Positions 31,039 to 40,064 are shown, counted from the first letter of the stretch. The stretch is DNA of 64,000 nt from Microbacterium sp. Clip185 (GCF_028743715.1 NZ_CP117996.1:2480001-2544000); one strand, 5' to 3'. A program made the numbers and translations. Notes: a model not told the origin generated them from the letters alone.

Positions 31039-34000
31039 TCAGTGGCGTCGACGCACCGGGACGGCCCGGCCGACGATACCGAGCGCCAGCAGGAGCGACG
31101 CCGCGAGCAGCGCGCCCGCGATCCACTGCGTCTCGGCGCCGGTGGCGGCGAGCGCGCCCGATCGCGGAGCGATCGACACCGCCTGCCAGCCGATCACCTG
31201 GCCCGAGGCGTCCAGCACGACCAGACGGTGGTCGCCGCTGAGGTCGGCAGGGAGCGTCACAGTGACGTTGCCCGCCGCATCCACCTGGTGCCATCCGCCG
31301 AGCTGACGCGGCGTCGAGTACAGCCACACGGTCACCCAGTCGCCCGCGTACTGCGTGCCGACATGGATCGTGATCGTGGACCCCGCACGCAGCTCGCCCG
31401 CGATGACCTTGATGAGGTCCTGCAGCGCGGGAATGAGCTGGCTCGGGTCCACCGGCTGCGGCGTGGTGGTCGGCGGCGTGTCCGTTCCGCCGCCCGTCGA
31501 ACCGCCGGTCACCGTCAGCGGAAGCCGCAGCTCGGTCCCCGTCTCCGGCGCCTGGATCACGATCGTGCTCGCGGCAGGGGCGTCGGCGGGCACGGTGAAG
31601 GCAACCGTCGCGGAGCCGTCGACGACCCCGATCGGATCGAGAACGCTCTGGCTGCCCTCGATGCTCACCAGCAACGAGGTCGTCTCGGGGCTGCCGAGCG
31701 ATGTCAGGTTCAGACCGCTCACCTGGAACGACACCTGCGACCCCGCCTCGACGGCGCCCGGGAGCCCCGTCACCTCGGCACTACGCGTGGCGTAGCTCGG
31801 CGAGACCGGGCTGTTCGCCGTCAGGTAGGAGATCCACGCATCCCGGTCGATGAGACCCGAGTCGCGCGTGTCGGTGCCCTGCGTGAAGGTGCGGAAGTTG
31901 TCGCCGCCGGTCAGCAGGAAGTTGAACGAGCCGATCCGGTACGAACCGTTCGGATCGATCGGCTTGCCGTCGATCCAGACGCCCGTGATGTGGGATCCCT
32001 GCGGCGCATCCGCGTCGTAGGTGTAGGTCACGTTCTTCGACAGACCGAGCGCCAGGTACGGACGCGAAGGGATGGAACCGTCCGCGTTCGTCTGCCACTG
32101 CTCCTCGAGAACCTGCGTGAACTGCTCTCCCGTGAGGGTCGTGGTCCAGAGGTTGTTCACGAACGGCAGCACGGCATTCGCCTCGGCGAAGGTGATCACT
32201 CCGTCATCGCCGCGCAGCAGCTCGGCACGAAGCCCGCCGGGGTTCACCACGCCGATCTCAGCCCCACCGCGAAGCGGGTCGGAGAGCGTCGCCACGAGCG
32301 AGTCGGCGACGAGGTTTCCCAGCGTGGACTGCGCCGCGCGGTTGTCTCGCGTACCGCCCGCGTAAGCGCCGTCGACGAAGGACCCGCCCTCGAAGGCCGT
32401 CGTGATGTCCGCCGAGACGGAGCCGATCGGCTGGTCGCCGACGACCTTCGCTCGGGCGAGCGCGCCGTCCACGATCTCCTTCACCTCGGCGACACGCGGA
32501 TACGCGGCGACGAGCTCGGCGTCGTCGGCCTTGGTGCGGGCGACGTTCTCCTTCTCATAGGAGAGGACGTCTCCCGTCTCGGGGTCGACGTTGAGCACGA
32601 CGTGACCGATGTTCTCGCCGTAGCTTCCGGTCTGCACCACGGGACGGGTCTTGCCGGGCTCGCCGGGGATCGGCGCATCCCACGCGTACTTCTTGTGCGT
32701 GTGACCCGTGAAGATCGCGTCGACGGATGCGGAGGTGTTCTGCACGATGTCGGCGAACGCCTTGCCGTCCGCGATCTCGTCGGCCAGATTCGCCTTCTCG
32801 GCATCGCCCGCAGCAGCACCCTCGTGGTACTCGGCCACGATCACATCGACATCGCCCTCGGCCTCGAGCTTCGCGGCGACGCGGTTGACCGCATCCACCG
32901 GGTCTCCGAACTCGATGTCAGCGATGCCGGCCGGCGTCACCAGCGTCGGCGTCTCCTCGGTCACCGCTCCGATGACGGCGACCGTGAGGCCACCGACCTC
33001 GAAGGTCGCGTACTCCGGCAGCGCCGGCGTCGTCGTGCCCTTCTTGTAGACGTTCGCACCCAGGTACGTGAAGTCCGCCGCCGGCTGCACGCGGTTCTTC
33101 AGGTCGTCGAAGCCCTTGTCGAACTCGTGGTTGCCGACCGTCGCCGCCTTCAGCCCGAGGGCGTTGAGCACGTCGATGGTGGGCTGGTCGTCCTCGAAGG
33201 ACGAGGCGAACAGCGAAGCGCCGATGTTGTCACCGCTGGAGAGGAACAGCGTGTTGTCGTCGCCATACTCGGCGCGCAGCTGCTCCACCGTGCCGGCGAA
33301 CTTGACCGTGTTGGCATCGATACGACCGTGGAAGTCGTTGATGTTCAGCAGGTTGATCGGCACCGACGGCTGCCACGCGACGCCTACCACGACGGGGTCG
33401 TGGTCGCTGGAGCGGTACGGCGAGACCTCGTAGAAGTTCGTCGCGTTGTAGTTGTAGCGGCTGTACTCGAGTGCGATCGACTCCCCCGCGTTGATGTTCC
33501 ACACGTCCACACCGGTCACAGCGGGCAGTGCCGCCTGCGAGGCGAGCACGTGGTCGAGCGAGCCGCTGGCACCCTCGAACGAGTACGTGTGCTTGCCCGT
33601 GCGCGAACCCAGGTCGGTGTAGCCGGCCGCGTAGAGGACCTGCATCGGGTCTTCCTGCGTGTATGAGTTGAAGTCGCCGAGCAGGAACACCCGGTCGGTG
33701 CCGGCTGCGTCCTTGCGCTCCGCGGCGAAGTCCACGAGCGCCTGCGCCTGGCGCACGCGGTCGCCGTTGTAGGCGCCCTGCGGACCGTTGGCGTTGTCGC
33801 CGGTGGCCGGGTTGTCGCGGTTGTCACCCTTCGACTTGAAGTGGTTCACGATCGCGAGGAAGGCCGCATCCGTCTCGCCCTTGGGCGCGAAGGCCTGGGC
33901 GAGCGGTCGCCGGGCATTGACGAACGCGTCGTCGAGATCGATGACGGAATCACCGACCGGGGAGACGACGTCGGCCTTGTAGATGAACGCGGTGCGGATG

Positions 34001-35922
34001 ACGTCCTCACCGGCGGGCACCTGCGTGGGCGAGGGGACGTACGCCCACTCGTCGGCGACGAGGTCGGCGTTGAGCGCGTCGACCAGGGTCGACAGGGCCG
34101 AATCGCGGTTCTCGCCGAAGGCCGCCGAGTTCTCGATCTCCTCGAGCGAGACGACCTCGGTACCGAGCGCGTTGATCGCCTTGACGATCTTGTCCTGCTG
34201 ACGCTTCAGGCTGACATCGGTTGCGGCACCGCGCGGGCCGTTGTTCGGGCACTGGTTCGCCGTGATCGGGTTGCCGTCACGGTCGGTGTAGACCGAGGTG
34301 CATCCCACATCCGCTGCCGTCGTGGTGAAGTAGTTCAGCACGTTGAAGCTGGCGATCGAGATGTCTCCGCCCACCGCGTTGGGAGCGGATGCGGCGCGTG
34401 CCGAGCCGATGGTCACGGGCAGCGGACCGCCCGCCGTGACCTGGGCCGTCGGCTGCACCTTCCACGCGTTGTTGCGGTAGTCGAGGATCACCGGCTGCGT
34501 GAAGGAGACCGCTGCGCCCACCGTGACATCGACGTCGGTCAGGTACGGCAGCGGGATCGCCTTGTTGGTCGTGCCGCCGAGGAAGTTGATCGACGCTCCG
34601 TCATCGAGCACGACACCGCGCGCGGCGTTGTCGGCGACGACGTCCGTGTACTCCTGCGTCCCGACCGGAGCGACGTCGGTCGGCGTGATCAGCGGCTTGT
34701 CGCCGGAGGCGAGCCCGATCTCCGCGTACTGGTTCGTCGTGTACGTGTTGCTCACCGTGAACTGACCCTGGGGAGCCACGAGCATGCTCTCGAACTTCTC
34801 GCGGTCGGCCGGGGCGATCGGCCAGGTGAGCGGCACCGGGGTCACGGGCGCGACCTGCTCATCGATCGTGGTGACGGTGCCCGCGGAGACGTTGAGCTGG
34901 GTGAGCCCATTGAACTCGCCCGCGACGCCGGTCACCTCGACGTAGGCGCCCATCGGGGCCTTCGCCGCCATGGCAGCTCCGGCATCTCCGCTTCCGCCGT
35001 ACACGAAGACGGCGTCGGATGCGGCGTGGGAGGCGTCCACCGTGCCGCCCGTGCCGGGGGTCTGGATCGTGAAGCCGTTGAAGCCGCCGGCCGCGTAGGC
35101 GCCCGTGACGACACCGCGGGTGGTGACGGTCGCACCCGACAGCGGCGTCGCGTCACCCGTGCCCTGGATGTCGGCGATCGCCGTGACCGTGGGCGTTCCG
35201 GGGTCAGTGCCCGGATCGGGGTCGGTGCCGGGGTCAGGGTCGGTACCCGGATCAGGGTCGGTACCCGGATCGGGATCGGTGCCCGATACCGCTGCCGCCT
35301 GCGGGCTCGGCGTCTGCGCCGTGAAGTCCGTCGCGTTCACATCGGTGTCGACGTTGCCGGTGCGCGAAAGGGACTGCTGCCCGTTGACCGTCGCGGCGGG
35401 AGAACCCTCGTAACGGTTCGCGGTGCCGTACCCGATGAGGTCCACGATGCCGGGCGCGTCGACCACCGAGGCGGGGCCTGCGGGCAGGGTGGCTGCCGTC
35501 GCCATATCGGAGAGCCAGATCACGCCGTTGGAACCGCTCGGAGTGATGCTGGTTCCCACGAAGTCGGGGGTGACCGGGAGATCTGCGAGGCCGCCGGTGC
35601 TTCCGGGCAGCGACACCAGGAAGTAGTCATCGGCCTGAATGGTGCCGCTCAGCTTCTGGACCCCGATGTTCGAACCGGTCGCGGAGGTGTACTGCAGCGA
35701 CCATCCGTCGAGGGACTGCGCCTCGCCACCGGCGTTGTACAGCTCCACATAGCGGCTCTTGAAGGCTGCGCCGTTGCTTCCGTTGACGTAGGCCTCGTTG
35801 ATGATGACGTCGGCGGGTTCGGCAGCAACGGCGACGGCGGGCACGAACATGCCTGCGACGACCGCGGTTCCGACCCCGAAGGCGAGCGCCGCGAGCGGGC
35901 GCTTCGGCTGGGAGGGGGACAT
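31039..35922 (-). CDS. giant secreted nuclease / 5'-nucleotidase with LTD domain and sorting signal
   Basis: A 1627-residue exported protein. In order: signal peptide (1-34); lamin-tail domain (about 36-165); a GTDPDP repeat linker (214-243); an OB-like region (about 250-515); an ExeM/NucH-type endonuclease/exonuclease/phosphatase domain (520-850) with FNVLNYF, Glu596, GDFNSY and SDHDP; a metallophosphatase starting at NINDFHG (860) with NHEFDKG and GHTHKKY; a 5'-nucleotidase C domain; an Ig-like domain; and a C-terminal LAATG sorting motif, helix and RRRH tail. It can probably cut extracellular DNA and then dephosphorylate nucleotides, on the cell wall, to recover phosphate and nucleosides. 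An AGGAGAT site precedes the ATG. Confidence 0.92.
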   Translation of the reverse strand: MSPSQPKRPLAALAFGVGTAVVAGMFVPAVAVAAEPADVIINEAYVNGSNGAAFKSRYVELYNAGGEAQSLDGWSLQYTSATGSNIGVQKLSGTIQADDYFLVSLPGSTGGLADLPVTPDFVGTSITPSGSNGVIWLSDMATAATLPAGPASVVDAPGIVDLIGYGTANRYEGSPAATVNGQQSLSRTGNVDTDVNATDFTAQTPSPQAAAVSGTDPDPGTDPDPGTDPDPGTDPDPGTDPGTPTVTAIADIQGTGDATPLSGATVTTRGVVTGAYAAGGFNGFTIQTPGTGGTVDASHAASDAVFVYGGSGDAGAAMAAKAPMGAYVEVTGVAGEFNGLTQLNVSAGTVTTIDEQVAPVTPVPLTWPIAPADREKFESMLVAPQGQFTVSNTYTTNQYAEIGLASGDKPLITPTDVAPVGTQEYTDVVADNAARGVVLDDGASINFLGGTTNKAIPLPYLTDVDVTVGAAVSFTQPVILDYRNNAWKVQPTAQVTAGGPLPVTIGSARAASAPNAVGGDISIASFNVLNYFTTTAADVGCTSVYTDRDGNPITANQCPNNGPRGAATDVSLKRQQDKIVKAINALGTEVVSLEEIENSAAFGENRDSALSTLVDALNADLVADEWAYVPSPTQVPAGEDVIRTAFIYKADVVSPVGDSVIDLDDAFVNARRPLAQAFAPKGETDAAFLAIVNHFKSKGDNRDNPATGDNANGPQGAYNGDRVRQAQALVDFAAERKDAAGTDRVFLLGDFNSYTQEDPMQVLYAAGYTDLGSRTGKHTYSFEGASGSLDHVLASQAALPAVTGVDVWNINAGESIALEYSRYNYNATNFYEVSPYRSSDHDPVVVGVAWQPSVPINLLNINDFHGRIDANTVKFAGTVEQLRAEYGDDNTLFLSSGDNIGASLFASSFEDDQPTIDVLNALGLKAATVGNHEFDKGFDDLKNRVQPAADFTYLGANVYKKGTTTPALPEYATFEVGGLTVAVIGAVTEETPTLVTPAGIADIEFGDPVDAVNRVAAKLEAEGDVDVIVAEYHEGAAAGDAEKANLADEIADGKAFADIVQNTSASVDAIFTGHTHKKYAWDAPIPGEPGKTRPVVQTGSYGENIGHVVLNVDPETGDVLSYEKENVARTKADDAELVAAYPRVAEVKEIVDGALARAKVVGDQPIGSVSADITTAFEGGSFVDGAYAGGTRDNRAAQSTLGNLVADSLVATLSDPLRGGAEIGVVNPGGLRAELLRGDDGVITFAEANAVLPFVNNLWTTTLTGEQFTQVLEEQWQTNADGSIPSRPYLALGLSKNVTYTYDADAPQGSHITGVWIDGKPIDPNGSYRIGSFNFLLTGGDNFRTFTQGTDTRDSGLIDRDAWISYLTANSPVSPSYATRSAEVTGLPGAVEAGSQVSFQVSGLNLTSLGSPETTSLLVSIEGSQSVLDPIGVVDGSATVAFTVPADAPAASTIVIQAPETGTELRLPLTVTGGSTGGGTDTPPTTTPQPVDPSQLIPALQDLIKVIAGELRAGSTITIHVGTQYAGDWVTVWLYSTPRQLGGWHQVDAAGNVTVTLPADLSGDHRLVVLDASGQVIGWQAVSIAPRSGALAATGAETQWIAGALLAASLLLALGIVGRAVPVRRRH
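35198..35286 (-). repeat. tandem 18-bp repeat coding for GTDPDP linker
   Basis: Four to five imperfect 18-bp units encode consecutive Gly-Thr-Asp-Pro-Asp-Pro blocks in the linker between the lamin-tail domain and the nuclease part. Units differ mainly by GGATC/GGGTC changes. Such acidic proline linkers space domains on the cell surface, and copy number may vary between strains. Confidence 0.85.
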
Positions 35923-36014
35923 GGATCTCCTGAGGTTTTGCTGAGGGACATTCAGGAGACTACGAAGCCAGACCCCCCTCCTGGCTTACGAGAAGATGAC
36001 GGTTCGGTGAGATT

Positions 36015-36028
36015 GCTCTCATGAGAGC
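36015..36028. promoter_or_regulatory. perfect 14-bp palindrome GCTCTCATGAGAGC
   Basis: A perfect inverted repeat in the gap between rplL and the giant nuclease gene, 93 bases upstream of the nuclease ATG and next to the rplL terminator. It may be an operator for the nuclease; no regulator can be named. A TAGTCT box (35957-35962 on the - strand) could be the promoter. Confidence 0.35.
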
Positions 36029-36047
36029 GTGCTACGCACGCGGACGC

Positions 36048-36088
36048 ACGAAGGCCCCGGATGCGGCGAACGCATCCGGGGCCTTCGT
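36048..36088 (-). terminator. strong hairpin terminator after rplL
   Basis: Arms ACGAAGGCCCCGGATGCG and CGCATCCGGGGCCTTCGT form an 18-bp perfect stem around a five-base loop, 17 bases after the rplL stop. There is no T-run, as is usual in high-GC actinobacteria. The stem contains the overabundant GGATGCG motif. Confidence 0.8.
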
Positions 36089-36104
36089 GAAGAAGGTGAG
36101 GACC

Positions 36105-36488
36105 TTACTTGAGGGTGACCGTCGCGCCGGCCTCTTCGAGAGCGGCCTTCGCCTTGTCGGCGGTCTCCTTGTTGGCGCCTTCGAGAACGGGCTTGGGAGC
36201 GCCGTCCACGAGAGCCTTGGCCTCGCCGAGGCCGAGCGAGGTGAGCTCGCGGACCGTCTTGATGACCTGGATCTTCTTGTCGCCAGCAGCCTCGAGGATG
36301 ACGTCGAAGGAGTCCTTCTCCTCGACCTCTTCCGCGCCACCAGCGGCACCCGCAGCGCCGGCGACGGCGACGGGGGCGGCAGCGGTGACGTCGAACTTCT
36401 CCTCGAACGCCTTCACGAACTCGCTGAGCTCGACGAGGGTCAGGCCGGCAAACTGCTCGAGCAGCTCCTCAGTGGTGAGCTTCGCCAT
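36105..36488 (-). CDS. rplL: 50S ribosomal protein L7/L12
   Basis: A 127-residue protein forming the flexible L12 stalk that recruits translation factors. The N-terminal dimerisation domain ([34 protein letters not shown]), an Ala/Gly hinge and the C-terminal factor-binding domain with [20 protein letters not shown] are all typical. It follows rplJ by 51 bases. It has a normal ribosome binding site and is followed by a strong hairpin, so the operon ends here; rpoB does not follow. Confidence 0.98.
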   Translation of the reverse strand: MAKLTTEELLEQFAGLTLVELSEFVKAFEEKFDVTAAAPVAVAGAAGAAGGAEEVEEKDSFDVILEAAGDKKIQVIKTVRELTSLGLGEAKALVDGAPKPVLEGANKETADKAKAALEEAGATVTLK

Positions 36489-36539
36489 GATGTATCTCCT
36501 AGATAGGTGGGGGTGTGTGGGAAAGAGCTCGCCGGACGC

Positions 36540-37028
36540 TTACGCGGCCTCGGCGGTCTCCAGCTTTTCGCGAAGCGCGTCGATGGTGGCCGCAGCCTTG
36601 CCCATCGTCGCCTTCATCATGCCCGCGGCCTTCGCCAGCAGAACCTCACGGCTCTCCAGGGAGGCGTACTTGTTGACCTCGTCGGCACTCAGGGCGTTGC
36701 CCTCGAAGATGCCGCCCTTGATCACGAGAAGCGGGTTGGCCTTGGCGAAGTCACGCAGAGCCTTGGCGGTGGCGACGAAGTCACCGTGCACGAACGCCAC
36801 GGCCGAGGGACCCTTGAGGTCCTCGTCCAGCGCCGTGATCCCCGCGTTGTTCGCGGCGATCTTGGTCAGCGTGTTCTTCACCACGGCGTAGCTCGCGTCC
36901 TGACGGATGCTGTTGCGCAGCTGCTTGAGCTGGGCAACCGTCAGACCGCGGTACTCGGTCAGCAGAACGGCAGTCGAGTCCTCGAAGTTCTTCGTGAGCT
37001 CGGCGACCGATGCATCCTTCTGCGCCAT
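36540..37028 (-). CDS. rplJ: 50S ribosomal protein L10
   Basis: A 162-residue stalk base protein that anchors L12 dimers to 23S rRNA. It shows the [15 protein letters not shown] start, the [18 protein letters not shown] rRNA-binding helix and the C-terminal L12-binding helix ending EKLETAEAA. An AAGGAGTGACC ribosome binding site precedes the ATG at 37028. About 200 bases of leader lie upstream, and L10 or the L10-L12 complex probably binds there to repress its own operon. Confidence 0.97.
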   Translation of the reverse strand: MAQKDASVAELTKNFEDSTAVLLTEYRGLTVAQLKQLRNSIRQDASYAVVKNTLTKIAANNAGITALDEDLKGPSAVAFVHGDFVATAKALRDFAKANPLLVIKGGIFEGNALSADEVNKYASLESREVLLAKAAGMMKATMGKAAATIDALREKLETAEAA

Positions 37029-37233
37029 GGTCACTCCTTGATGTGAACGTGACACCCCGCGGTGGCGGAGCGTCGGCCTCGACCCACCCGCACATGACAA
37101 AAGCTCCGGCGCAAGCGCACGGAGCTCGGTTCCCGAAGGAGGAAGTTCAGTGTCACCTGCGCGGGCCCCTGCAGTGCAGAGCTTCGATCGCGTCACGTTT
37201 ACACGCACAGCGATGACCAGCGGTCTTTGGCTT
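37029..37233 (-). promoter_or_regulatory. L10 leader of rplJ-rplL with attenuator-like hairpin
   Basis: The 205-base untranslated leader expected for L10 autoregulation. On the - strand a CGCAGGTGACACT segment recalls the L10-binding element. It is followed by a strong hairpin at 37102-37126 (AGCTCCG / CGGAGCT with an inner GCGC/GCGC pair), then TTTTGTC, which could work as an attenuator terminator. The start of the leader is set by the predicted promoter and is approximate. No gene lies in this stretch or in the bases up to 37345. Confidence 0.55.
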
Positions 37234-37240
37234 ACGACCC

Positions 37241-37269
37241 AGAGTACGCCACGTTGCCCACTGACCCAA
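37241..37269 (-). promoter_or_regulatory. predicted rplJ promoter
   Basis: On the - strand TTGGGT (-35, bases 37264-37269) and TACTCT (-10, bases 37241-37246) are separated by exactly 17 bases. This would start transcription near 37233, about 205 bases before the rplJ ATG. It is a prediction by eye. Confidence 0.45.
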
Positions 37270-37345
37270 ATCGGGGCGTCCCCGCCCAGACCACGCGTCG
37301 CATGTCGCTCGCAGGGACGTCCGTCGCCGGGCGTACCCTCGAGAG

Positions 37346-37999
37346 GTGACCCCCGAACTCGCCGCCCGCATCGTCGCGGACTCCCGCGATCGGGTGGCGT
37401 GGATCCGGGCCCGCTCGCGTGGCATCACGGCGACGGATGTGGCCTCGCTCACGAGTGAGCGGGCGATCGCGAAGGCCGCCGACCAGAAGCTGGGCGGCTC
37501 GAGGTTCTCCGGCAACGCCTACACCGATCACGGTCGGCGACGCGAGCCCGAGATCGCCGCCTGGGTCGCGGCGACCCACGGCATCCAACCCTCATCCGCC
37601 CTCTTTCACGCGGTCGTGGAGAAGCGCCACCTCGCGACCCCCGACGGCATCGCCGTCGACGCCGAGGGGCGGGTGACCCTGGCGGAGATCAAGACCACCA
37701 ACAAGTCGTGGCGGTCGATCCCGCGCGGTTACCTGCGCCAGGTGTGGTGGCAGCAGCACGTTCTCGGAGCCGAGCGCACGCTCGTCGCCTGGGAGCAGCA
37801 CGACGGGTTCGTCCCCATCGACGACGAGCCGCGGTGCGCGTGGGTCGAGCGCGACGAGGTCGAGATCGGCAAGCTCGTCCGCCTCGCGACCGCTCTCATC
37901 GACGAGCTGCACCTGCGCACCACGCGCGGTCGTGTACCCGCGCCCGCCCCCGAGGCCCCGCCGCGCCGCGAGTACCGCGCCCTCGTCTTCAGCGACTGA
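37346..37999 (+). CDS. YqaJ-type (lambda-exonuclease fold) nuclease
   Basis: A 217-residue protein with the PD-(D/E)XK layout of YqaJ viral recombinases and lambda exonuclease: [12 protein letters not shown] near residues 24-35, [13 protein letters not shown] around 60-72 (first acidic site), then [23 protein letters not shown] with the catalytic Asp and Glu-x-Lys. The C-terminal 35 residues are Pro/Ala-rich. It probably degrades or processes linear double-stranded DNA, but no annealing protein or other phage gene is nearby. A TACCCT box at 37334-37339 lies six bases before the GTG (leaderless). It sits directly upstream of a pair of 47-bp repeats. Confidence 0.82.
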   Translation: MTPELAARIVADSRDRVAWIRARSRGITATDVASLTSERAIAKAADQKLGGSRFSGNAYTDHGRRREPEIAAWVAATHGIQPSSALFHAVVEKRHLATPDGIAVDAEGRVTLAEIKTTNKSWRSIPRGYLRQVWWQQHVLGAERTLVAWEQHDGFVPIDDEPRCAWVERDEVEIGKLVRLATALIDELHLRTTRGRVPAPAPEAPPRREYRALVFSD

Positions 38000-38083
38000 C
38001 CCGCCGGCCGCCGGAACCCCCGCGCACTGACCCCCGCCGCCCCCGCTCCGGCTCGCCCCGCCCCGCCCCGCGCGACTCGCCCC

Positions 38084-38226
38084 GCATCCGGGTTCGAGGG
38101 ACGCGAAACGTCGCCGAAACCGCCGATTCGAGGCAATTCGGGTCCCTTGGACGCACTGCATCCGGGTTCGAGGGACGCGAAACGTCGCCGAAACCGCCGA
38201 TTCGCCGCATCCCGGGTCCCTCGAAC
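38084..38226. repeat. two identical 47-bp intergenic repeats with hairpin potential
   Basis: Bases 38084-38130 and 38158-38204 are the same 47-bp sequence, 74 bases apart. Each unit begins GCATCCGGGTTCGAGGGAC and is followed by a partly inverted copy of that start; for the second unit GTTCGAGGGAC pairs with GTCCCTCGAAC perfectly at the far end (about 38216-38226). The unit therefore folds into a long hairpin, like a REP- or BOX-type dispersed element. No gene lies between 38000 and 38362; the rest holds C/G-rich sequence and the operator array below. Confidence 0.85.
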
Positions 38227-38258
38227 ACGGAGGGGACGCGCCGCCGCGATCGGGAATA

Positions 38259-38320
38259 GTTGACGCGCCTCAACGATTGACCATATGGTTGACCTATCTC
38301 AAACGTTGACATGTATCAAC
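38259..38320. promoter_or_regulatory. MarR-type operator array: three GTTGA-N6-TCAA(C/A) sites
   Basis: Three inverted repeats of one design lie upstream of the exporter: 38259-38274 and 38305-38320 are perfect GTTGA-N6-TCAAC, and 38288-38303 is GTTGA-N6-TCAAA. The 16-bp size fits a MarR dimer. The MarR gene is the second gene of the operon that follows, so autorepression is likely. Confidence 0.65.
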
Positions 38321-38362
38321 TTCCTGCGCCGACGACGCCGCACCCCACCGAAGGATGCCGCA

Positions 38363-40054
38363 GTGACCACCACCATCTCCCGACCGACGGACGCGTCGAG
38401 CAAGACCTCGCGCCGTCACGTCCTCGAAGCACTGTCCGGGCTGCTCCTGGGCATGTTCGTGTCGATGCTCGCATCGACCGTCGTCTCGACCTCGCTCCCC
38501 GTGATCATCCACGACCTCTCCGGAGACCAGAGCTCGTTCACCTGGGTCGTCACGGCGACCCTCCTGACCACCGCGATCACGACGCCCATCTGGGGCAAGC
38601 TCGCGGATCTCACGAACCGCAAGGTGCTCTATCAGCTGGCCATCGCGATCTTCGTGCTCGCCACGGCGGCTGCCGGGTTCTCGCAGAGCCCTGAGATGCT
38701 CATCGCGTTCCGCGCGGTGCAGGGCATCGGCGCCGGTGGTCTCGCGGCGCTCAGCCAGGTGATCATGTCCGACATCATCAGCCCGCGCGAGCGCGGTCGC
38801 TACATGGGCCTGTTCGGCGCCGTGATGGCGGTCGCGACCGTCGGCGGCCCTCTTCTCGGCGGCGTCATCACGGATGCGTGGGGCTGGCGATGGAACTTCT
38901 TCGTCGCACTCCCCTTCGCCGTCGCGGCACTGCTGATCGTGCAGCGCACCCTCCACCTGCCCCAGCGCACATCGCGCAAGGTATCGATCGACTACATGGG
39001 CATCGTCCTGCTGGGCACCGCCGTGTCGCTCCTGCTGATCTGGATCACCCTCGCCGGCAAGGACTTCGAGTGGTGGAGCCTGAACACGCTGTTCATGGTC
39101 GGCGGCGCGGTCATCGCGACGGTTCTGTTCATCGTGGTCGAGCTGCGCGTGCGCGAGCCCCTCATCCCGCTGACACTCTTCCGCAACCGCACCTTCACCC
39201 TGGCCGTGATCGCCTCGATCGCCACGGGCATCGCGATGTTCGGCGCCTCCGTGTACCTGAGCCAGTACATGCAGTCCGCCCGCGGCGCCACGCCGACCGA
39301 AGCGGGCGTCATGACCATCCCGATGATCGCCGGGCTGCTGGTCGCATCCATGGGCGTCGGCGCCCTCATCACGCGATTCGGTCACTGGAAGCCCTACCTC
39401 GTGGCGGGCGGCGTGCTGCTCACGGCGGGCTCAGCGCTGCTGTCGACGATCCACTACGACACCCCCTTCACCCTGGTATCGGTGTACATGTTCCTGCTGG
39501 GCGCCGGCGTCGGCATGACGATGCAGAACCTGGTGCTCGTCGTGCAGAACACCTCCCACCCGAGTGAGATCGGCGCCGCGAGCTCGGGCGTCACCTTCTT
39601 CCGCAGCCTCGGCGGCACGATCGGCGTCTCCGTCATGGGCGCGGCCCTCGCGGCCCGCGTGACCGACCTGCTCGCCGACCGAGCGGACGAGGTCCGCACC
39701 ACGCTCGCCGGACTCGGCAAGGCGGGTGCGGAGTGGGCCACGCAGCTGAGCTCCGGAACCCTGCCGCAGGTTGCGGCCATGCCCGAGCCGCTGCGGGTCA
39801 TCTTCGAGGATGTGTACGCGAACGGCATCTCGCACGCGTTCCTCATCGCGGTGCCCGTCGCCGTGCTCAGCGTGCTGGCGATCGTGTTCCTCCCGAACAC
39901 CCCTCTCACGCGGATGACCACGACCGAGCGGGCGCACGCCTCCGAGGCGGATCTCGCGACGGTCTCGGTGCCCGAGGCCATGGCCACGCTGACGGCGACC
40001 GGCACCGTCGCGACGCAGCCGGGAACGCCGGATGCGGGCGACGAGCGCAAGTAG
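38363..40054 (+). CDS. DHA2-type (EmrB/QacA) multidrug MFS exporter
   Basis: A 563-residue, 14-helix exporter driven by the proton gradient. Seen are LASTVVSTSLPVIIHDLSG in helix 1, GKLADLTNRKVLYQ (motif A), AFRAVQGIGAGGLAAL (helix 4) and AVMAVATVGGPLLGGVITD (motif C), with an extracellular loop before the last helices. The GTG at 38363 with a GAAGGA site upstream is preferred; the longer frame from 38285 would cross the operators. Three MarR-type sites precede it and the MarR gene follows 10 bases after its stop, so export of the regulator's ligand is likely. The substrate is unknown. Confidence 0.93.
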   Translation: MTTTISRPTDASSKTSRRHVLEALSGLLLGMFVSMLASTVVSTSLPVIIHDLSGDQSSFTWVVTATLLTTAITTPIWGKLADLTNRKVLYQLAIAIFVLATAAAGFSQSPEMLIAFRAVQGIGAGGLAALSQVIMSDIISPRERGRYMGLFGAVMAVATVGGPLLGGVITDAWGWRWNFFVALPFAVAALLIVQRTLHLPQRTSRKVSIDYMGIVLLGTAVSLLLIWITLAGKDFEWWSLNTLFMVGGAVIATVLFIVVELRVREPLIPLTLFRNRTFTLAVIASIATGIAMFGASVYLSQYMQSARGATPTEAGVMTIPMIAGLLVASMGVGALITRFGHWKPYLVAGGVLLTAGSALLSTIHYDTPFTLVSVYMFLLGAGVGMTMQNLVLVVQNTSHPSEIGAASSGVTFFRSLGGTIGVSVMGAALAARVTDLLADRADEVRTTLAGLGKAGAEWATQLSSGTLPQVAAMPEPLRVIFEDVYANGISHAFLIAVPVAVLSVLAIVFLPNTPLTRMTTTERAHASEADLATVSVPEAMATLTATGTVATQPGTPDAGDERK

Positions 40055-40064
40055 AGTGATGGCG

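Noticed and set aside
31042..33666. 874-residue + strand frame opposite the giant nuclease gene
   Set aside because: No motif and typical antisense composition; the real gene on the - strand is unambiguous.
37346..40054. Prophage or integrative element around the YqaJ-type nuclease
   Set aside because: No integrase, terminase, capsid, annealing protein or att-like repeats at a tRNA; neighbours are ordinary chromosomal genes.
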